Shown: positions 9,835-22,275 of the stretch, in pieces
Position numbering within the stretch: the stretch's first letter is position 1
How the letters are laid out: every line of letters starts with the position of its first letter
Assembly (NCBI GenBank): GCA_036936605.1
Contig: JAUPFV010000004.1
Location: 65,124,352-65,188,351 of the forward strand
DNA length: 64,000 nt
Direction: 5' to 3'
DNA from: Limnanthes douglasii subsp. nivea
Lineage: Eukaryota > Streptophyta > Magnoliopsida > Brassicales > Limnanthaceae
Notes under the pieces: model-generated
Database searches by the model: none
What the model was told of the DNA's origin: nothing
The model's input: the letters and a program-made list of their open reading frames with translations, nothing else
Position numbers and translations under genes: made by a program

Positions 9835-12752
9835 ATGTTCACAGCCAGAAACACACTTGTTAAATGCGGATGGTTAAACTTATCAGAGCTAGAAAGGGCA
9901 AAAAAAGTTGAAAGGGAGAATCGCATTGCTGCCGGCCTCTCAATTTCCACAAGTGAAGAATCTAGTGAACCGACTCAAGAAGCTGACCAAGGATCATCCT
10001 CTTCCAGAAACCCCAAGCCTAGACAGTTATTCAAACCAAACCTTTCTCCTCTTCCCTCAGGCTCTTCTGTTCAAGAGTCTCAACCTTCTGTTGCTAAAGA
10101 AAAAGCAGTTTCGAGTGTCAAAAAACCTTCCCCTTTCATAGCCATGGGTTCTGACGTTGAGAAGTCTCCGGAGAATTTAACCCCTCGCCGAACGACTCAT
10201 CTAACTAAATCCCAAACTACTGCTTCACTGCCAAAGCCATCCGGATCGGAGGCATCTAAATCAACCTCAAGAGATAAGCCCTATGGATCAGAGGCATCTA
10301 AAGTAGCCCCAAGGGCCAAGCCCTCCGGATCCCAACCTCAATCGGACACCAGGCCTTCAGAAACAATAGGCGCTCATCCATTCGAACAGCCTTCGGTGCC
10401 AAAGCTGATCCCCATCCATCCAGGGAAATTGACAAACCTTCCATAGTGATGGAAGAAGTAATGGAAGACAGTATCGAGGAGGCTCCTTTTGAAACTGAAG
10501 CATCAAGTCAAACGGGGGATGCCGCTTCTGACAAGAAGGGCAAAAGCAAAGTCAGGGTCTGCTTGACTCATCCAGAGCTTCAGGAGTGCCTAGAGGGAAA
10601 GGTAGGCCCTTGCTTTAAAAATGTCAGTGTTAAATACCTGTTGGCTTTACAAAATAAAAACTACGTCTACACTCACACTGCTGAGTTGGGCCGGATTCAG
10701 ACGAAATGGAGGATTCCAGAGTCAGTGAAGGTAAGGATACCTATCACTCCGGAGACTCCTATGGACTGCAAACTCAACGAGGTGGTTATTTTAACTGAGG
10801 TGCTAAACTAGGGACTTCGGTTCCCATTGGACCCAGAAATCGTTAGGTATTTCCACCTGGTTAAACTCTGCCCAAGCCAGTTAAGCCCAAATGCTTGGTA
10901 TTCCCTCCTTGCTTGCATAATGGCATCAAAGTTATCAAAAATCCCACTCCCAATGGAGCAGTTTGCCGCTGTGGCAAGTCTATGCAAGAATCACCAGATT
11001 CCAATCTACCATCATAATATGGGGAACAACTTCAAGGTGGTAGATGATTTGCTGGAGGCTGAGAAGAACTGGAGGACTCAGTTTCCATTTGTCAGTGGGA
11101 CATGGGAGAACGGTAGGAAGATCAAGGCCAACACCAATCCCAGCATGTTAACTAGCCGGTGGAAGAGTACTGGTTAGTTTTTTCTATATTTGTTTTTCAT
11201 GTTTTTCTTTTTAAATCATAAGTATTCATCTTCTGATTAGTTTGTCACTCCTTTTTTGGTGTTGCCGAAGAATTTCACCGGACACTTAGAGGAGGGGCAA
11301 ACAACATGTGCCAAGCTTAACGCATGGCTGTAGAGCGTTGGGGAAATGTCATCCACAATTGCTTCACCTCGGGAAATCTTGTGAGGTCCCATCTGTGGAA
11401 CACCACAGGTCGGAGGGACCTCTCATGGGAAGAGCTGACTAGAGTGCCTCCTCCTGGTGTAATTCTCAAACAAACGGAGGCCCAAGATGGTAAATTGGTT
11501 TTACCTTCTAGAGCAAAAGCTCCCACCAAAATGAAAGGGAAGAAGAAGAAAGCTGGAACAGAGCTGGTTCAAGCAGCCACAAAGGGGACTGGTTCGGGGA
11601 ACCAAGGGGGAATTGACGCTGCCCTACTCAAAGTGGTAGAAGCTGAAACTGTAAGGGAGGCGTGAGAGTCACAAAACCCACCAAATCCTCCAAAAAAGAA
11701 CCGGAAAAGAAGGGCCAGCAGTGACAAAAAGACTGCAAAAAAGAAGAGAGTCACCTTAGGAGAAGAAATAATTCTTCGCCCTTCGGAGACTCTACCTCCA
11801 CCAGCCCCTGTTGATCATACTTTACAAGAGAAGATCCCAACAGGTCTGCAATCCGGAGAGTTTGTTGAGGGAGGGATTGAAGAAGTGGACATTATTGCCC
11901 TTCAAAACATTGATTTATACTTTAATGATTCTGAGAAGGATGATTTCACAGGTCCTTACCGCCCTTCGAGCTCTGCTAACATGGTGACCTTTAATGGTAA
12001 GTCTTTCTCTGTCTCCAGAGAGCAAGATGTTCTAAGCCATTCTCTTCTCGATCACATCCCGCTAGTGCTTGACTTGGAGAGACAAGTGAAAAAGCCAGAC
12101 CACTCCCATCAGTTCCCTCACCACTCACAAGGAATCTCTATTAACCAACCTTCTTAAAGCCAATCAGAGTATTAAAGAACTGAAGAAGGAGATAGAAGCA
12201 TTGAGGAAGGACAAGGAAAATTTATCAACCAAGCTGGCCACTTCGGAGACTGCCAGTACTGAGCTCCAAACTAAATATTCCGGTTTGGAAAAGGATCTCA
12301 CAACATTGAAGGAGGACCTGAAGATCAAAGATGGTGTCATTCAAACCCTATCCGGTGAGAAGACTTCCTTGGAAGGTACTGTGTCTAAGATGGCCAAGGA
12401 GAAAGAGGATTTGGTGAAGCAACAAGAGCAAGCTATTCATGAAGGTATTGATAAATATACCAACGAAGTGATAGATTCCCTTGAGAAAATATACGATGAA
12501 GTCAGGTCTAACATGGTGCTGCTCTTACATGAGACATTTCCGAAGAGGACCCTTGGTACCTTATGGAAATATGTGGAATATGAAAACCTTCTTCATCACA
12601 CTATGGCAGCTGGTGACAAGTACAACTACTCTGGTGGAATTGATTCCACTACTGATGATGAAGAGAGAACTGGTGAGAGTTCGAGTGCTGAACTCAAAAG
12701 TCCCAAGAAATGTGGTGGTGGTGAAGGGATATCCGAAGGGAACAAGCCCTAA
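9835..12752 (+). pseudogene. Antisense extra ORF (aORF) of element A
   Basis: The protein starts MFTARNTLVKCGWLNLSELE, with Ser/Pro-rich low complexity to about residue 190, then the acidic block MEEVMEDSIEEAPFE. A Transposase_28-like domain follows (10560-11160; PMDCKLNEVV, GLRFPLDPEIV, LSPNAWYSLLACIMASKL). An intron probably starts at 11173 (GTTAGT), but its acceptor looks lost (GG where B has CAG). The second part has LWNTTGRRDLSWEEL, a basic patch KKNRKRR...KTAKKKR, and a long coiled coil (12201-12560) ending FPKRTLGTLWKYVEYE. Damage includes a frameshift near 10410, TAG for Trp at 10809, a frameshift near 11320, TGA at 11663 and a frameshift near 12090-12170. The family name 'putative gypsy type transposon' does not imply transposase activity, and no catalytic motif is visible. 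Confidence 0.8.
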
Positions 12753-12787
12753 GGTTTAATCATACTTTTTATCTAGTTTGAACAATT

Positions 12788-13060
12788 AAAGTCCTTGGAT
12801 GGCCAAAGCATATTTTGTAATGTTATCCTGTCAGAGTTCAGATAAGTCTTTGAAATACTTAAAGTCCTTGGATTACCAAAACATGTTTTGTTCTTCCTAT
12901 TCGGTTAAAGTCCGAATAGGTTTATTTATCAAATATTTATTTATTTAACACTTTCTTTCCTTTAAATCTTAATGGCTAATGTTTAAATAGCCCCTAGTTT
13001 TTCAGAAGAATTATAGTGAGAGTGTTTAATATCTCCGATGACATATATTTAATGGTCATC
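12788..13060. repeat. Hairpin array between convergent units, element A
   Basis: Two copies of AGTCCTTGGATGGCCAA-type sequence lie at 12788-12810 and 12861-12883; CCTTGG and CCAA(G/A) arms can pair. A third start, AAAGTCC, is at 12906. Next come GGCTA-loop-TAGCC (12974-12992) and GATGAC-loop-GTCATC (13037-13060). The same series in the same order is present in element B. It sits just downstream of both the aORF stop and the pol stop. Transcript-end function is inferred. Confidence 0.65.
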
Positions 13061-13290
13061 ACTCAAACAGGTTCATCTGATCTATCAAAGATCCAAAGTG
13101 TTGAACCAATGATTTGTAATTGAATTTAATTGTAGATAAACCACACCGGATGTTTTAAGAAGGCATCACATTTTATTAAATGGAAAAACCGGACACCTCG
13201 TTTAAACCTTCCCGGGCCACCAGGGTAGGAAAGAGTATGCCCCATAATATTTAAATTGATATCTAACAAGTAAATATTTACACACAATTT

Positions 13291-14580
13291 TTATTCTAAA
13301 TATAACCTGAGATGTTCAATATTACATGGGTGCTTCAAAACCCTTCCTTCTTTGTCCTGAAGCCTATATGTCCTAGGCTTAAGCTTTTCGGAGACCTCAA
13401 AGGGGCCTTCCCTGTTCGGCGCCAACCTACCGAACTGCTTCTCCTTGGTGTGTAAGAAACATTTTCTCAAAACTTTATCTCCTAGTTGAAAATATCTTCT
13501 CTTGACCTTGGAAGAAAACCTGCTCCTCATCAAGCCTTGGTAGTGGGCTGTTCTCAAGTGAGCTTTAACTCTTCTTTCTTATGTTAAGTCCAACTGATTC
13601 CTAATTGCTATATCATTAGCGTGTTCGTAATAGTTATGGACCATGTATGATGGTAGGGTAGCTTCAATGGGGGTAATGAAATCCATCTCATACACCAAAG
13701 CAAAATGAGATTCTTGTGTAGCAGCCCGAGGATTAGTTGAGTATGACACAACACTTCTTGCAGATAGCTTGGCCACTTCCCTGCAACTCCCTCTAGATTC
13801 TTTTTTAATCCGGACAAAATGGTCATGTTGGCAACTTCAACCTGGCCGCTTGCTTGTGGATGGAAAGGAGAAGAGAAAAAATGTTGAATGTCTCTAGAAG
13901 CACAAAAGTTCTCCATATCCTTGTTATCAAACTGTAGCCCGTTATCTGTGGTAATATTTTGAGGAATCCCAAATCTGCAACATATATTGGATAAGATAAA
14001 TTTAATGACAGCTTTCGAAGTGCTTCCTGCCAAAAGAGCTGCCTCTATCCATTTCGAGAAGTAATCAATATCAACTATAATAGTCCTGCACCCTCGGGAC
14101 GCCATTGACAGAGGCACAACTAAATCCAATCCCCAACGAGAAAAAGGCAGTGGCTCAGAAATAGGCTCCATATGTACCGCTGGCACATGAATTTCGTTGC
14201 CATACCTTTGACATGTATTACACTTATTTACCATTTCTTTAGCATCTGCCATTATGGATGGCCAATAGTAACCAGTCAATAATACCCTCCGGGTTAGTGC
14301 CCTGTAACCACAATGCACTAACCCTTCTCCATCGTGTAGTTTGGATAAAACGACTTGAGACTCTTCAACCCCCAAACAACGCAGGAGAGGTCTACTGAAA
14401 TATTTTTTATAGAGAACTTCCCTTATGATAAAAAAACCACGAACCCTGTGTTTAATTTTTCTTGTCGTAGCTTTATCTGGAGGCCAAACCCCATCAGAAA
14501 TGTATTGAAGAAAGGAAAATATCCAATCTCTAGGTTGAACTACTCGTATACTCAAGCTTTCCTCCTTTTCCTTGTTCTGA
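13291..14580 (-). pseudogene. Integrase of element A
   Basis: It contains the zinc-binding region (HCGYRALTRR ... CNTCQRYGNE), then the catalytic core with WGLDLVVPL (first Asp), TTDNGLQFD (second Asp) and GQVEVANMT (Glu), and the C-terminal tail with LGDKVLRKCFLHTKEKQFG and HPCNIEHLRLYLE before the stop at 13291. It would insert element cDNA into the host genome. A frameshift near 13740 (within the AYRTT-type block) splits the core from the tail. It runs in one frame with the upstream second RNase H. Confidence 0.85.
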
Positions 14581-14599
14581 TTTGATTGTATGGATGGGA

Positions 14600-15050
14600 A
14601 CTCTTGTACATGAATCCAATGGTAGGACTCAGAATATGTTATGGTTGGAAAGGAATCTGCCAGTGTATTTTCTGATCTAGGAATATGCTCATAACAAACA
14701 CTTTTGAAGTTGGCTGCCACCTCTTTAAGGATGAGTAAGTATTTGATCAGCTGATCCTTCTTGGCCTCAGATTGTCCTTGAACATGATGGATAAGAAACT
14801 GGGAATCACTCATCAAACTTACTCTTTTAGCCCCACATAGGAAAGATAATTTGAGACCAGATATAGCCGCTTCATATTCGGACTCATTGTTAGAGGCTCT
14901 AAACCCAAAGCATATAGCATGGTACATTTTATCACCATACATAGAGGTTAGGCAAATTCCAGCTCCACAACCCATTGTGTTTAATCTACCATCAGTCCGA
15001 ACTACCCACTCTTTCTTGGTTTTTCCTTCCGAAATGTGTTTAGAACTCAT
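14600..15050 (-). pseudogene. Second (archaeal-like) RNase H of element A
   Basis: In the same 480-codon frame as the integrase, WVVRTDGRLNTMGCGAGI (Asp), ASNNESEYEAAISGLKL (Glu), LMSDSQFLIHHVQGQSEAK (Asp) and YEHIPRSENTLADSF form a complete RNase H pattern. It lies downstream of a first gypsy RNase H, the arrangement reported for Tat elements, which acquired an extra aRNH. The frame is open across this domain. An insert is likely near the end, where ADSLA has become ADSFP. Confidence 0.8.
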
Positions 15051-15104
15051 ATCCGAATGGAATTCTACCAGGAAATCAGCAACAGATTGAGCTTTGATAG
15101 CAGT

Positions 15105-15570
15105 TCATAAGGAAAAATCAATGTTATAACCACCAAATTCTACTGACCACTTGGTCATCCTTCTTGACATATCTGCCTTCTGAAGAACATTATTCAATGA
15201 GAAAGATGTTCGGACAATGATGGAATGAGACTGAAAATACGGCCTCATTTTTCTTGCAGAAATCACTAAGGCTAGTGCCAACTTTTCAAGCTTCAAGTAC
15301 CTCTTCTCAGCATCTATCAGACTTTTGATGATGTAGTACACCGAACGAGGGTAATTGTCTACCTCTCTTACCAATACTGCACTTATAGCGCATTCTGACA
15401 CAGCCAAGTATACATACAGTGTTTATCCTTGTACGGGCTTAAAATGGGTCTTTGGTGAAGATAAGTGTTTCTTTATTTCATCAAAAGCTTGGTTGCATTG
15501 TGGAGACCAACTAAAGTCTTTAGCACTCTTCAAGGTTTGGAAAACGGAGCACAATAAGGTTGATAGCACG
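15105..15570 (-). pseudogene. First RNase H of element A, truncated
   Basis: The frame gives ECAISAVLVREVDNYPRSVYYIIKSL, DAEKRYLKLEKLALALV and SRRMTKWSVEFGGYNIDF, the gypsy RNase H that follows RT. Similarity to element B continues rightward to about 15563 in another frame (block near CNEAFNEIKK in B) and then stops. The RT itself is absent. Confidence 0.75.
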
Positions 15571-18500
15571 CATCGATTGACAAATAAGGTACATGTTAGC
15601 TATTTTTTTTACCATGAAGTAAAAATAGGAGATCTTTGAGATTATATCTTTCTTGCGAGAGATCTGGTAATATAGAGGAAGTCATAAAGAGAGAAATTAG
15701 AAAATCTACGAACATAAAATAATATCGATTTTAAGCTCGGGACTCATCTTTTGGACTTAAACTATAATATTTATAATTTTTATATGAAAATAATAATTAT
15801 GAACCCATGGTTTTATTTGAAGGATTCCCCATAGTGGTTAGGTTAAAAAAAACGTTATCATCAAGGAATTCTCATTGGTCGGTGCTCACCTTCGGTAAAT
15901 TTTAGTCGGTTACAAAAATATAAAACTTCTTACCGTGTACAATATATGTAATATTTACAAATGAAGGAAATAACTATATCGAAGGATATATGATGACATA
16001 TGATGGGTATGAAGTTATTACAGATATATGTTTACACACTCAACATACGTCGACCCGTTAATGACATTCTCGCAGGTTTTAGTTTATTATGTCATTCGTT
16101 TTTTATGAGAGCAAAAATGTTTTCCAAATACATTTAGGTGTTAGATTAACTTAGGGTAGTCATAAAAGAAAAGTAGTGTATATTACTGAATGTTATGTTG
16201 ACAGATAGATAATTGGGGTTAATGGACACAATCAACAAGAAATTTATTAACATGAGACACACTATGCATTTGGCACATAAATAAAAATAAATTATTTTTA
16301 AAAAGAAAATTAAATGACGAGTTTCAAGATGCTTTGAATAAGATTTTATATATGGAAACTGATTAAGAGTTGCAGTCAAAATTAACGACTATAAAATAGA
16401 TGTTTATAATCAAACTAATTATGCATCTAATTATATAAGTATTGAAGGCCCACATTCATTAATGCTATAATTTATTGGGACGACCTTGGACTATTTTGGA
16501 AACAATTGGACATTTTTCTTGATATTCAACACACGAAGACAAGAACATGGTTTGAGAATGGTAAGATAATATTTAATTTTTATATAATGGTTAGATATTT
16601 TAAGATATAAATGATGAAATCACTAAGACATCTCTTACTATTATGTTAAAATAATATAAATCGGTTAGAAATATAATTGCCTACAAAGTAGAATGTAGAT
16701 GTGTTGTTCAAATATTGCATGGTTTATCGTGTGTGTATGAGATAACATCAATAGTTAGAGAGATATATGGTATGATAATTCATATGATCGAAAAAAGAGA
16801 CAAACTTGTAAACTTTATTATAAAATATCAGTGCGACGAAGATGGAATATCGGAGAAAGAAATCTTGAGAATAAATGGTTTGGTTGGTGATTATGATTAG
16901 AAGCACATGCATTATATCATAATTAAAGTTTTTAAAGTACTTCGGCCAAATTTAACTAAATATGTTACACCTAAAGAACCGACAAAGACAAAATGATGTG
17001 TAAAAACTCGATTAACATTACTTTGACCAAACGAGAAAAATCACATTTTGAGCATATGATTAAAATACCCGATAGCGCACAAATGTTCGAAAAATAACAA
17101 GCACTCACGCACATCTAAATATTAAAAAGTAATAAAAAATGAGACTTGTCAACCTAAGATATTATTGTGTATTGACCAACTTCCCCTATACATACATTCG
17201 TTTATTACTAAGGTAACAAACGTATAAATGCATGGTCATCCTGGTTTTAGGGCTCTAGCTCTTCTTGTTTAAGTGCTCAAGAAACATGGTCACATGAGAA
17301 GGGAAAACCTAATAATAAAAATCTATAACGACTTTTCTTTGTATGACCAACTTTATAGTACACATGGCATGTTCCATAATAAACTATTTGGGATATACTG
17401 TTTCTCTTTAGTTGCTTAGTTTCCATTTCTAATATGAACAAAAATAATTTCATTGAATAAGTAAAAATTCTTATTATAGATATCTTATATATTTAATATA
17501 AGAGGTTTTTTAATAATAATATATTATTATGTATGATGTGTTCACGTCCAGTCTAACAAACCACTACCAATCGTTCATCCATTATGGTTTTCAATAATTT
17601 TCTCATGAAGTCATTGTTGTATTAATGTATTATACAAACATATTATGAGATAAACATAAGTCCAACCTCATGTACAACCAGATTATAGGGTTACAAATCT
17701 TAATTAATATTAATCAATCGCTATATTTTTGTTTGTAGCTTTACCGTGTTATAATTCAAATTATTTGCATTTTTAACTATTTTCTTAATTATTCTTAATT
17801 ATTTTTACTTATTTGATGATATCGTTTAAAAATTTGATTCCAAAATATATAACCAAATGTATATATAAAATAACTAAATACAATTGATTTTGGAACAGTC
17901 ATTCGGAAACAGGTGTACTACAAACTCTTATCCCCTGAAAAAGACAAATAATTTTCTTTCGTATTTTGTCAAATATGAAGCCTTTTAGAAATATATTTGA
18001 TCTCGATTACATTGGTTAAAATTAGTAGTAAATTGAATTTACCAAATGCAACTGATTTTGACGGAATGTGTCAAAATTAGTTGCAAAACTTAAAAATATC
18101 ATTATTTTTGTAGTATATCATATTACTCTATTTTTTCATCATATAGTAACCTATGTATTATTTATAGTTTCTTTATGTGTATTATGTATTATTTAAATTT
18201 CTTTTAGTTTCTTGGTGTTTTTAAAAAAAACATTCACGTAATTTTGAAATAAAAATCTAAAAATATATCCATAATGCATCATAAAATTTTAAACATTACG
18301 TATAACACAATAGATTTTATGTAGTACGACTTTATTCGACCGCCATACTTGAAAATAATCTCGTGTACTCAAAGACCATCATTCTATATCCTGCATGCAA
18401 ACTAGATTTTTGCGTCGTATGCACCAATTCATCCACTGGCTCTTCCTCCACCAGAATCGAAGTTAGAACATACAGAAGAATTCGAAAAATCCAACCATCA

Positions 18501-18823
18501 TAGTCAACCTCTATAGTATGCATGTTTAAACTTTTGACCACTAGGGAATCTCTCTCCTGTATTTAGTAAAAGATTGAACTCTCAATCCATCCAAATTGCA
18601 TCACCCCAACGTACAAAAATGATAGCCCTTCTCACATTGCTACCAACCTTTTTTACAAGACGATACGATATGTATTACATATGACCAAATTGTTAAAATG
18701 CGCGACCCAATTAATACGATAGGATATTGTCGTCGTACATAATAGCATATCCAAATCATAGTAACCCTAAAAATGATCGTTTGCATATACTCGTACGATT
18801 ATAAATAAAATTTTAATAATAAA

Positions 18824-18825
<2 letters not shown>
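15571..18825. other. Featureless AT-rich stretch
   Basis: No family was recognised. The longest frames (16146-16379 minus, 16715-16900 plus) are short, rich in hydrophobic or charged codons typical of AT-rich noise, and have no flanking gene signals. The start of this stretch should contain the missing remains of elements A and D but does not. Confidence 0.5.

Positions 18826-18865
<40 letters not shown>
18826..18865. repeat. (AT)n microsatellite
   Basis: Twenty uninterrupted AT units. No other structure was seen around it. Confidence 0.95.
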
Positions 18866-18867
<2 letters not shown>

Positions 18868-20934
18868 AAACTCTATTAAATAAGTATAATTTATTAAACG
18901 TTAAATTTTTGGTTGGTCCTAAGAGGTTTTATAGCCCACGCACATATAAGCAACATATATACTTGGTAACAATAACAATGGTCTGATTGAAAGGTTTGCA
19001 AATTGTTGTATATGTAGCACTCAATCAAGATATTCAATTCGTTTATGTTATTTGCACCTTGTATGGAAGTAAAACATAAAATTATATACAATTATGCCAA
19101 AATATGCATCCACATGTCTACTAATCTAACGCATTCAAGTCCTTGAAGAATACATCCAATCGGCCTCTACCGTCGTCCAAATCTTATAAGAGAAATCAAT
19201 GTTACCGAATAAAAAAGAATTGGTGCATAAATATGATTCATCCGGAGTTAACCGGTCAAAGAAACAAAGGGTGGTAAAATTCTCATTCAACTATAATATC
19301 CTTACCACCCTGTCACCGATGTTACCGTTGTCATACTCTCTTTGACATATTTGTAGGTCCATATGGTTTAATTTATTCGAGTAGTTCATGATTAAATGTT
19401 CACAAATATAAGGCTCCCAAAAACAACTTCCTCAAACAAATCATTAGTGACATTATCTTATAATAAATATCAAAATACAATAACTATGAGGATATTCGAA
19501 TAAAAAATATACATTAATTTTGACCCCATGCCAAAATTAGTTTCTCCTGCAGCTAAAAAAGTTCCAAACCCATTAGATCAAAATTAGTTGTAGTAACAGC
19601 TGCAAGTTTTACCTCCTTTGGTTAAGTTGCAATATGCAAACACAAAAAATATTTGATGAACCTTAGCCCTATTTTATCCAAACCAAAAATAAAAAATTAA
19701 AAGTATGCAACATTATATCAGAGTTATATTAACTAATAAAAAACTAAAAATCAAGAACCAATTTAGACTGTTTAGAAATAAGAGAATAGATTCTTCTAAA
19801 ATTTGGAGAAAAATTTAGATGCGTTTTTGAAAGTTGTGAGGCTTTAAAGTTTGTGTATTAGATAAAAACAAAAGTTTGAAGATTTTTTAAAATTTTAAAT
19901 TTTCTAACATGAAACTCTCCTATAAAATAACATATATATTTTTAAAATACAACATAATATACTAAATAATCATTTATGAACTCGTTATAAAATTTATAAA
20001 TATTTACCCTCTCACGATAAACGTGACATGTCTTATGATTCAAGTATATCTTTTATTATCTTGGAATATGAGAAAAGTTGTTTTGAACTCTATGACTCTA
20101 TCTTGGTTTATATTTGGTTGAGCCTCAACCTCCGATGTATCTTCCTCCAACGTTGAATGTTATGACTCTTGCACCAGCTTTGTCTCTGGAAGTTGGAGTG
20201 AAGATGGTGAAGGATCCTTATCACCCCGCCGTCAACATTGTTATTAGAATACTCTCTTACCTTTTCGTAAGTTCGTACGGTCCAAACCACAAGTCATAAT
20301 TTATAATATGCAACAATAGATTAGAATAATGTTCACTAGTAAATAAAATCTAGAACCCACTCAAACCACTTAAAACTAATATATATTTCTAAAATTTGGA
20401 TAAAAAAATTACAATTCACATTACCAATCTAAACAAAGAAATTTAATATATTATATAAATAAAAAGATGATCTAGCGAACGAATTCGTATATTAGATTTG
20501 AAAAAAGTAAATATTTGAATGCGAAATTCAGTTAAGATATATTTTAAAACATCAAACGGTTTGAAAACTTGAATTTTGAGAAAAAAAAATGACTATGCTT
20601 TATGTTTAATGATAATTATGTATTTTATGGTGAAACTTTCAGAGCTACGAAAAACGTTTAATAATTGTGATTTTTAATCGTCAACTTTAACCATAACTAT
20701 GTTTTTTTAAAAAAATTTAGACTTTGTGTGCATATGACATTTGGATCGTTCTGGAATGAGTTCGTGTTTAATACTAATTTAAAAAGCTATTATGGTTCGG
20801 TATCCAAAAAATTCAACAAACTTTGTAATTTGAGTAATACATTTTTATATAAAACCATCAAGCACGAATATACATTTTTAAATTAATTTTTTAAAAGTGT
20901 GTATTTCAAGTAACTCATAATAATAATTTGAAAG
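18866..20934. other. AT-rich stretch with a weak diverged repeat pair
   Basis: No gene was recognised. A block near 19299-19365 and one near 20215-20282 look like diverged copies of each other in the same orientation (both carry an ATCCTTA(C/T)CACCC start and a shared ATACTCTCTT). I count roughly 70 percent matching positions by eye. The short plus frame at 20114-20299 lies over the second copy but resembles no family I know. Confidence 0.4.
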
Positions 20935-21263
20935 TAGGGATGACAATGTGTCGGGTTCGGGCCGACCCACTTAGGCCCGTTCTTTTTTACTCGAACCCAA
21001 ACCTGGCCCGACCCGCAACGGGTTTAATATTTTCGAACGCGAGTCCGCCCCGTTTATGTCCGCAGGTCAGCTCGACCGAGCCCGCAAACATTGTTTTTAC
21101 TATTCGGGTTGATCAAACCTGTATGACTGCTCAAATTTGACTTTATCTTTAATTTAAAACAAAAGTTTAAGACATAAATTTTTTAAACCAACGTACCTAA
21201 AATGCAATAGCAGTAGAGAAAAACATCTAAAAAACTTGAAAAAGTTAGAAATTAGGATTTGAA

Positions 21264-21330
<67 letters not shown>

Positions 21331-21711
21331 AAGATGTGAAGAAATATATTTATAATTTATGAAATTAGTTTATGGAAAAAGAATATAATTAATAAATATA
21401 TTATTGACTATAAAAATAAAATAATAATTACTGGTATATTATTGGTATACATTTATCTTCTAGTAATTAGTAAGTATATTTATTTTAGTTATATTTTACA
21501 AAATTAAAATTATTTTTAATACATTTTTTATTTTTTATACTAGTTTATATTTGCGGGCCGGGTCGGGTTGGACAAATTAAAAATCCATACCCGACCCGTC
21601 TATAGGTCACAATTCGTATATCTGTACCCGCTCCGTTAAATGTTCGGGTTGGACAAAGCCCGACCGGATTAGGCCGGTTTGGGCCGGTTCGGACCAATAT
21701 TGCCACTCCTA
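20935..21711. mobile_element. Non-autonomous hAT-like DNA transposon
   Basis: It is 777 bp long and flanked by a perfect 8-bp duplication TTTGAAAG (20927-20934 and 21712-21719), the hAT target-site length. The termini are imperfect inverted repeats: TAGGGATGACAATG at the left and, inverted, TAGGAGTGGCAATA at the right, continuing as GC-rich GGTTCGGGCC-type sequence in both ends. There is no transposase frame inside; the centre is AT-rich and holds a long TA microsatellite. It would have needed transposase from elsewhere. Confidence 0.85.
21265..21327. repeat. (TA)n microsatellite inside hAT-like element
   Basis: About 31 uninterrupted TA units in the middle of the non-autonomous element; likely length-variable. 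Confidence 0.95.
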
Positions 21712-21779
21712 TTTGAAAGTACTATTGGTCTTTTTTTTATGATGAAAAAAACTTGATTTATATTTTTTTACGAGTCTAA

Positions 21780-22060
21780 TTAACCCGCGTCTCGCATCTA
21801 GCTTTTTTGTTCCACGTCTATCCTCTAAAATTTATATTTTAATGTCCTACGACTTATTTATTGTCCCTCGTCTTGCAACTCTCGTATCTTGTCCCGTAAT
21901 TTTTGGCTCACATCTCGCAACTATCAGTCTTTTGTCCTGTAACTCTCGTCTTTTGTCTGCAACTATCGGTCTTTATTCTTGATAATTCATTTTTGCATTT
22001 CTCATCTCTCTTTCAAAAAGATAAAAAAATATCATTTATCGATCTAGTTTTGTCGTTTTA
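21780..22060. repeat. Degenerate CGCATCT/CGTCTT-type repeat block
   Basis: Irregular short units (TCTCGCATCTA, CTCGTCTT, CTCGTATCTTGTCC, ACATCTCGCAACTA, CTCGTCTTTTGTC) follow one another for about 220 bp, then a GATCTAGTTTTGT block at about 22039. A similar block with units on the other strand, followed by the same GATCTAGTTTTGT, is at 33825-34115. The family is not recognised. Confidence 0.4.
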
Positions 22061-22275
22061 AAATAACAAAATTAATATAATTTTAAACACTTTTTTCCTG
22101 AATTATTTGTTCAAAAGATACGGATTTTAGTAATTAAAATCGTAATATATATATATTATAGATAATTCTGTAAAAAAAATATTATAACAAATAGATCGGA
22201 CATCTTCAAAAATATAAAAATAAAAAATAATTTGGTTTTTCGATACCTATGTATATTTTACCTTCTTTTATGATT

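Larger units (their letters stand above)
9021..15570 (-). mobile_element. Tat-type Ty3/gypsy element A, truncated, inserted in D
   Basis: On the minus strand the order is truncated RT/RNase H, second RNase H, integrase (15570-13291), a hairpin-rich spacer, an antisense gene on the plus strand (9835-12752), the polypurine tract and the 3' LTR (9021-9376). The LTR matches element B. Similarity to B stops near 15563-15570, inside the region joining RT to RNase H, so gag, protease, most of RT and the 5' LTR are missing. It inserted into the zinc-knuckle codons of element D's gag. The far side of D does not reappear after 15570, so a deletion followed. Confidence 0.85.

Noticed and set aside
13608..15050. 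A 480-codon intact protein-coding gene
   Set aside because: It is the joined second RNase H and integrase of element A and is frameshifted at its end.
18826..18865. An origin or matrix-attachment site at the TA repeat
   Set aside because: Only a simple microsatellite is visible; nothing else supports such a role.
20114..20299. A short gene rich in Pro and Val on the plus strand
   Set aside because: No homology recognised, an equal-sized frame lies opposite, and no promoter or splice context was seen.
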